Notes under the pieces: generated by a model
Seen by the model: only the letters and a program-made list of their open reading frames with translations
What the model was told of the DNA's origin: nothing
The model's database searches: none
Source of the DNA: an uncultured Eubacteriales bacterium
GTDB taxonomy: Bacteria > Bacillota > Clostridia > Oscillospirales > Acutalibacteraceae
Length of the DNA stretch: 8,135 nt
Assembly: GCA_934667845.1 (NCBI GenBank)
Contig: CAKUMQ010000086.1
Location: 1 to 8,135, forward strand
Direction of reading: 5' to 3'
Part shown: positions 5,706 to 8,135 of the stretch, piece after piece
Layout: the number at the start of each line of letters is the position of its first letter
Position numbering within the stretch: the first letter of the stretch is position 1
Translations under genes and position numbers: made by a program

Positions 5706-6809
5706 ATGGAATACAGAAAGCTCCCGCACGGAGAGGAGCGGATCAGCGTCCTCGGGCTCGGCATGGGCGGCATCCAGAAAAGCTCTGACGCGGAGATCGA
5801 GCAAGTCATCCGCAAGGCGATCGCCCACGGGATCAATTTCTTTGACCTGTGCGCCGGTGCGGCGCATGTGTATGCGCCTTTCGGCAGGGCGATCGCGGGG
5901 CAGCGCGAAAGCGTGTATGTGCAGATGCATTTCGGCGCGGTGTACAACGCTAAAGGCGAATACGGCTGGTCGCGGGACCTTGACGAGATCAAAGCCACCG
6001 TTTCCCGGGAAATGCAGGCGCTCGGAACAGACTATATAGACTTCGGCTTTCTGCACTGCGTGGACGAGGACGAGGATTTTGACAAGCTGACTGCGGTCGG
6101 CGTATGGGATCACCTCAAGGAGCTGAAGCAAAGCGGAGTTGTCCGCCACATCGGGTTTTCCTCCCACACGCCGTCGGTGGCGGAGCGGATTTTGGACACC
6201 GGCGCAGTCGATATGATGATGTTCAGCATCAACCCCGCCTATGACTTTGAAAAGGGCGACGAATACGGCATCGGCACGGTGTCCGAACGCTTCGCCCTGT
6301 TTCGCCGCTGTGAAGCCGAGGGCGTCGGCATTTCGGTCATGAAGCCGTTTCATGCGGGCAAGCTCCTGAGCGGCAGCACCTCCCCCTTCGGCGTGGCGCT
6401 GAGCCGCTTTCAATGCCTGCAGTATGCCCTTGACCGTCCCGGCGTGCTGACAGCCGTGCCCGGGGTGCGCGGTCTCTCCGATCTTGACGAGCTGCTCGGA
6501 TTTGCCGATGCGCCCGCCGCAGAAAAGGACTACGCGGTGATCGGCTCCTTTACCGCCGAAAAGGTCGCGGGCAGCTGTGTTTACTGCAATCACTGTCAGC
6601 CCTGCCCCGCCGGAATTGATATCGGTCTGGTGAATAAATACTACGACTTAGCGCAGGCCGGCGACAAGCTGGCGGCGAGCCACTACGACAAGCTGTCGGT
6701 CAAAGCCGACGCCTGCCTGTCCTGCGGACACTGTAACCGGCGCTGCCCGTTCGGCGTCCGCCAGCAGGAGCGGATGAAAGCCATCGCCGACTACTTCGGC
6801 GGGAGATGA
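5706..6809 (+). CDS. Second Fe-S aldo/keto reductase-like protein with non-canonical active site
   Basis: A 367-residue relative of the preceding protein with the same barrel plus double-cluster layout, but a different active site. Asp47 (FFDLCAG) and His117 (FGFLHCVD) are kept. The usual Tyr five residues after the Asp is Ala52, the nearest Tyr being Tyr56. The strand that should carry the catalytic Lys reads VYVQMHFGAVY (70-80), with no Lys. From memory, related proteins share QxHFG and GEYGWSxDLD segments, so this looks like a conserved subfamily and not decay. The clusters use Cys291/294/297/300 (last gap two residues, not three) and Cys337/340/343/347. The gene starts 11 bases after the previous stop, with AAGGAGA at 5693-5699. 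It may act as an electron-transfer partner of its neighbour or catalyse another reaction; ordinary carbonyl reduction by the tetrad is unlikely. Confidence 0.9.
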   Translation: MEYRKLPHGEERISVLGLGMGGIQKSSDAEIEQVIRKAIAHGINFFDLCAGAAHVYAPFGRAIAGQRESVYVQMHFGAVYNAKGEYGWSRDLDEIKATVSREMQALGTDYIDFGFLHCVDEDEDFDKLTAVGVWDHLKELKQSGVVRHIGFSSHTPSVAERILDTGAVDMMMFSINPAYDFEKGDEYGIGTVSERFALFRRCEAEGVGISVMKPFHAGKLLSGSTSPFGVALSRFQCLQYALDRPGVLTAVPGVRGLSDLDELLGFADAPAAEKDYAVIGSFTAEKVAGSCVYCNHCQPCPAGIDIGLVNKYYDLAQAGDKLAASHYDKLSVKADACLSCGHCNRRCPFGVRQQERMKAIADYFGGR

Positions 6810-6830
6810 TCCGGGCAGCACACATATACA

Positions 6831-6847
6831 CGGGCGGCTAACGCCCG
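6831..6847 (+). other. Small hairpin between the reductase and the ECF S-component genes
   Basis: CGGGCG (6831-6836) pairs with CGCCCG (6842-6847) around a five-base loop. There is no T run, so it is not an intrinsic terminator. It may stabilise or process the mRNA, or be chance. No clear promoter was seen in the 84-base gap (6810-6893), so read-through from the redox genes is likely. Confidence 0.35.
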
Positions 6848-6893
6848 ATCGACCCATACATTCCGAAAACCGTTGTGTAAAGGAGAATTTGCT

Positions 6894-7466
6894 ATGTCCA
6901 CTACAGTTATGATGAGAACAGCCGCAAAGCCCCGCCTGTCCGTCAAGGTACAGACGTTTGCCGCTCTCGCCGCCGTTGCCGGCGCCGTCGCCGTGCCGCA
7001 GCTCTTCCATGTGCTCGGCGCGGTATCGGGGCTGGGCACCTCCCTCGGCGAGATCTTTCTGCCCATGCATCTGCCCATTATGCTGGTCGGTCTGCTTGCC
7101 GGGCCGTATGCCGGCGCTGCCGCCGGGCTGCTCGGTCCGCTTTGCAGCTTTGCCCTTTCCGGGATGCCCGGGATCGCCATGCTGCCGTTTATGATGATCG
7201 AGCTTGGCGTTTACGGACTGACCGCCGGTCTGCTCCGCAATGTGAAGTTGCCGACCATCGCCAAGGTGGTCATCACGCAGGTCGCGGGACGCGCCGTGCG
7301 GGCGGCGGCAATTCTGCTTGCCGTATATGCTTTCGGCAGCCGGAGCCTGCCCGTGGCGGTGATCTGGACGAGTATTGCGACCGGCGCTTTCGGCATCGTG
7401 CTCCAGTGGACACTGCTGCCGCTGCTTGTCTACCGCGTGGAGAATCGGAAAAGCCATGAACAGTGA
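6894..7466 (+). CDS. ECF transporter S component (substrate-binding membrane protein)
   Basis: A 190-residue hydrophobic protein with about five or six membrane segments, resembling the S components of energy-coupling factor transporters, which capture a vitamin or other micronutrient for import by a shared EcfA-A'-T module. The most telling part is GEIFLPMHLPIMLVGLLAGP (52-71), then GAAAGLLGPLCSFALSGMPG (74-93), a pattern common in clostridial ECF_S proteins of uncharacterised specificity. Later hydrophobic stretches are at about 95-115, 121-147 and 154-180. The ATG at 6894 follows AAAGGAG (6879-6885) by eight bases. No ATPase or T protein gene is in the window, so the module must be shared in trans (group II type). 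No vitamin riboswitch was seen upstream. The gene overlaps the following DUF1893 gene by 11 bases, indicating a functional pair. The substrate cannot be named. Confidence 0.82.
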   Translation: MSTTVMMRTAAKPRLSVKVQTFAALAAVAGAVAVPQLFHVLGAVSGLGTSLGEIFLPMHLPIMLVGLLAGPYAGAAAGLLGPLCSFALSGMPGIAMLPFMMIELGVYGLTAGLLRNVKLPTIAKVVITQVAGRAVRAAAILLAVYAFGSRSLPVAVIWTSIATGAFGIVLQWTLLPLLVYRVENRKSHEQ

Positions 7467-7896
7467 TCTGACCAAAGCCGCTGCACTGCTGAACAGCGGG
7501 GCATACACCTGCGTTTTGTGCCGGGGAGACGCCGTTTTCACCGGCACGGAGCGCGGGGTCAAGCCGCTGCTTGGCTGGCTGGACGGCGGGGTTGACTTAA
7601 ACGGCTTCTCGGCAGCGGACAGGGTGGTAGGCAAAGCTGCGGCGTTCCTGTATGTGCTGCTCGGGGCGGCAGCGGTATACGCCCCCGTCATGAGCAAAGC
7701 CGCGATCAGTGTGCTGGAGGAAAACGGCATACAGGCGCACTGCGGTCAGGCGGTCGAGCAGATCATCAACCGCGCCGGTACGGGTATCTGCCCGATGGAA
7801 GAGGCGGTTGCGGATGCGGCAAAGCCAACAGAGGCACTGAACAGAATCAGGAGCCGTTTAATTGCCATGCAAAACGCTGGGAATTCCGCGCGGTAG
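7456..7896 (+). CDS. DUF1893 family protein
   Basis: A 146-residue soluble protein of the DUF1893 family. Recognisable blocks are the N-terminal YTCVLCRGD (17-25), TGTERGVKPLL (29-39), SAADRVVGKAAAFLYVLLGA (52-71), VYAPVMSKAAISVLEENGI (74-92) and INRAGTGICPMEEAV (104-118). The only structure of the family I recall (Thermotoga maritima TM1506) has a cytidine-deaminase-like fold, but no reaction is established. Here Cys19, Cys22, Cys96 and Cys112 are candidates for a metal or redox site, and Glu115-Glu116 follow the CPM motif. The start codon lies inside the end of the ECF S-component gene (11-base overlap), with a weak ribosome site (GTGGAG near 7437-7442), consistent with translational coupling. 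The last 10-20 residues look unconserved. It may process or sense the imported substrate, but that is a guess from context. Confidence 0.87.
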   Translation: MNSDLTKAAALLNSGAYTCVLCRGDAVFTGTERGVKPLLGWLDGGVDLNGFSAADRVVGKAAAFLYVLLGAAAVYAPVMSKAAISVLEENGIQAHCGQAVEQIINRAGTGICPMEEAVADAAKPTEALNRIRSRLIAMQNAGNSAR

Positions 7897-8009
7897 ATCC
7901 GGGCGGATACGATTATCTGTTTATTGCAAAATCACAGACAATCGCCCCGTCAATTTCCATGTATACGGCACTTCTCTCTAAAATTGCATTTGTATGTTCA
8001 TTCCATTCA
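7897..8009. other. Intergenic stretch after the operon, no supported gene
   Basis: AT-rich compared with the genes before it. On the minus strand a frame from a GTG at 8041 to a stop at 7913 would give 42 residues ending in MEIDGAIVCDFAINR. It has no ribosome site and starts within a terminator palindrome. It may be a remnant of a gene or chance. Confidence 0.4.
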
Positions 8010-8045
8010 AAAAGTGGGCAATTCCGATCGGAATTGCCCACTTTT
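8010..8045. terminator. Bidirectional intrinsic terminator (36-base perfect palindrome)
   Basis: The two 18-base halves (8010-8027 and 8028-8045) are exact reverse complements, with A and T runs at the ends. In RNA a few central bases would form the loop. This ends the redox/ECF operon about 115 bases after the DUF1893 stop codon and could also act on the opposite strand. Confidence 0.87.
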
Positions 8046-8058
8046 CAGCCTGTCAAAG

Positions 8059-8096
8059 AACCCATGCTTTCAAGGAGCGAGAGCATGGGTTTTCTT
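8059..8096. terminator. Second hairpin terminator
   Basis: AACCCATGCTTTC (8059-8071) pairs with the segment 8079-8091 around a seven-base loop, and TTTTCTT follows (8090-8096). On the minus strand the stem is followed by CTTTGAC, a poorer T run. It may back up the preceding terminator or belong to a gene to the right of the window. Confidence 0.7.
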
Positions 8097-8135
8097 CGAA
8101 AATTGGGGAAACAGGGAGAAAAAGCAAGCGAAAAT

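Noticed and set aside
6648..7730. Minus-strand open frame of 360 codons opposite the reductase, ECF and DUF1893 genes
   Set aside because: It spans three genes on the other strand, shows no recognisable domain and has low-complexity composition typical of antisense frames in GC-rich DNA.
1..8135. CRISPR arrays, tRNA or rRNA genes, insertion sequences
   Set aside because: No regularly spaced direct repeats, no cloverleaf or rRNA-like segments, and no transposase-like frame or terminal inverted repeats were found.

Overview
The window looks like a chromosomal segment of an anaerobic, fairly GC-rich member of the Clostridia, probably near Oscillospiraceae/Ruminococcaceae. The grounds are AGGAGG-type ribosome sites on nearly every gene, a Na+-translocating decarboxylase module, aldo/keto reductases fused to double [4Fe-4S] domains, an ECF-transporter S component, a DUF1893 gene, and T-rich hairpin terminators. 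This placement is inference from gene content; no rRNA or tRNA is present to confirm it.

Layout. (1) 1-1229, plus strand: secG with its own promoter and terminator, then a SanA/YdcF (DUF218) membrane-anchored protein, ending in a strong bidirectional terminator. (2) 1250-2705, minus strand: a two-gene unit for the membrane part of a Na+-pumping decarboxylase, namely the beta subunit and a 44-residue gamma-like protein. No alpha (carboxyltransferase) or biotin-carrier gene is in the window. The unit has a long structured leader that ends in an intrinsic terminator before the beta start codon; its conserved-looking segments resemble the yybP-ykoY (Mn2+) riboswitch family. (3) 2887-3905, plus strand: a LysR-type regulator with a near-consensus promoter and its own terminator. 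(4) 3907-8045, plus strand: a probable regulated operon of flavodoxin, a canonical Fe-S aldo/keto reductase, a second Fe-S aldo/keto reductase whose active site is not canonical, an ECF S component and a DUF1893 protein. Two hairpin terminators follow.

How the genes may work together. A perfect 17-bp inverted repeat with T-N11-A geometry is centred about 64 bases upstream of the predicted start of the flavodoxin transcript. That is where LysR-type regulators usually bind, so the LysR protein probably controls the redox operon. The flavodoxin and the four predicted [4Fe-4S] clusters of the two reductases suggest low-potential electron transfer. The S component and the DUF1893 protein (11-base gene overlap) may add uptake or handling of a small substrate, but that substrate cannot be read from the sequence.

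The most notable points are the riboswitch-like leader on the Na+ pump genes, the orphan beta/short-gamma pair, and the tandem of a canonical and a degenerate aldo/keto reductase under an apparent LysR operator.
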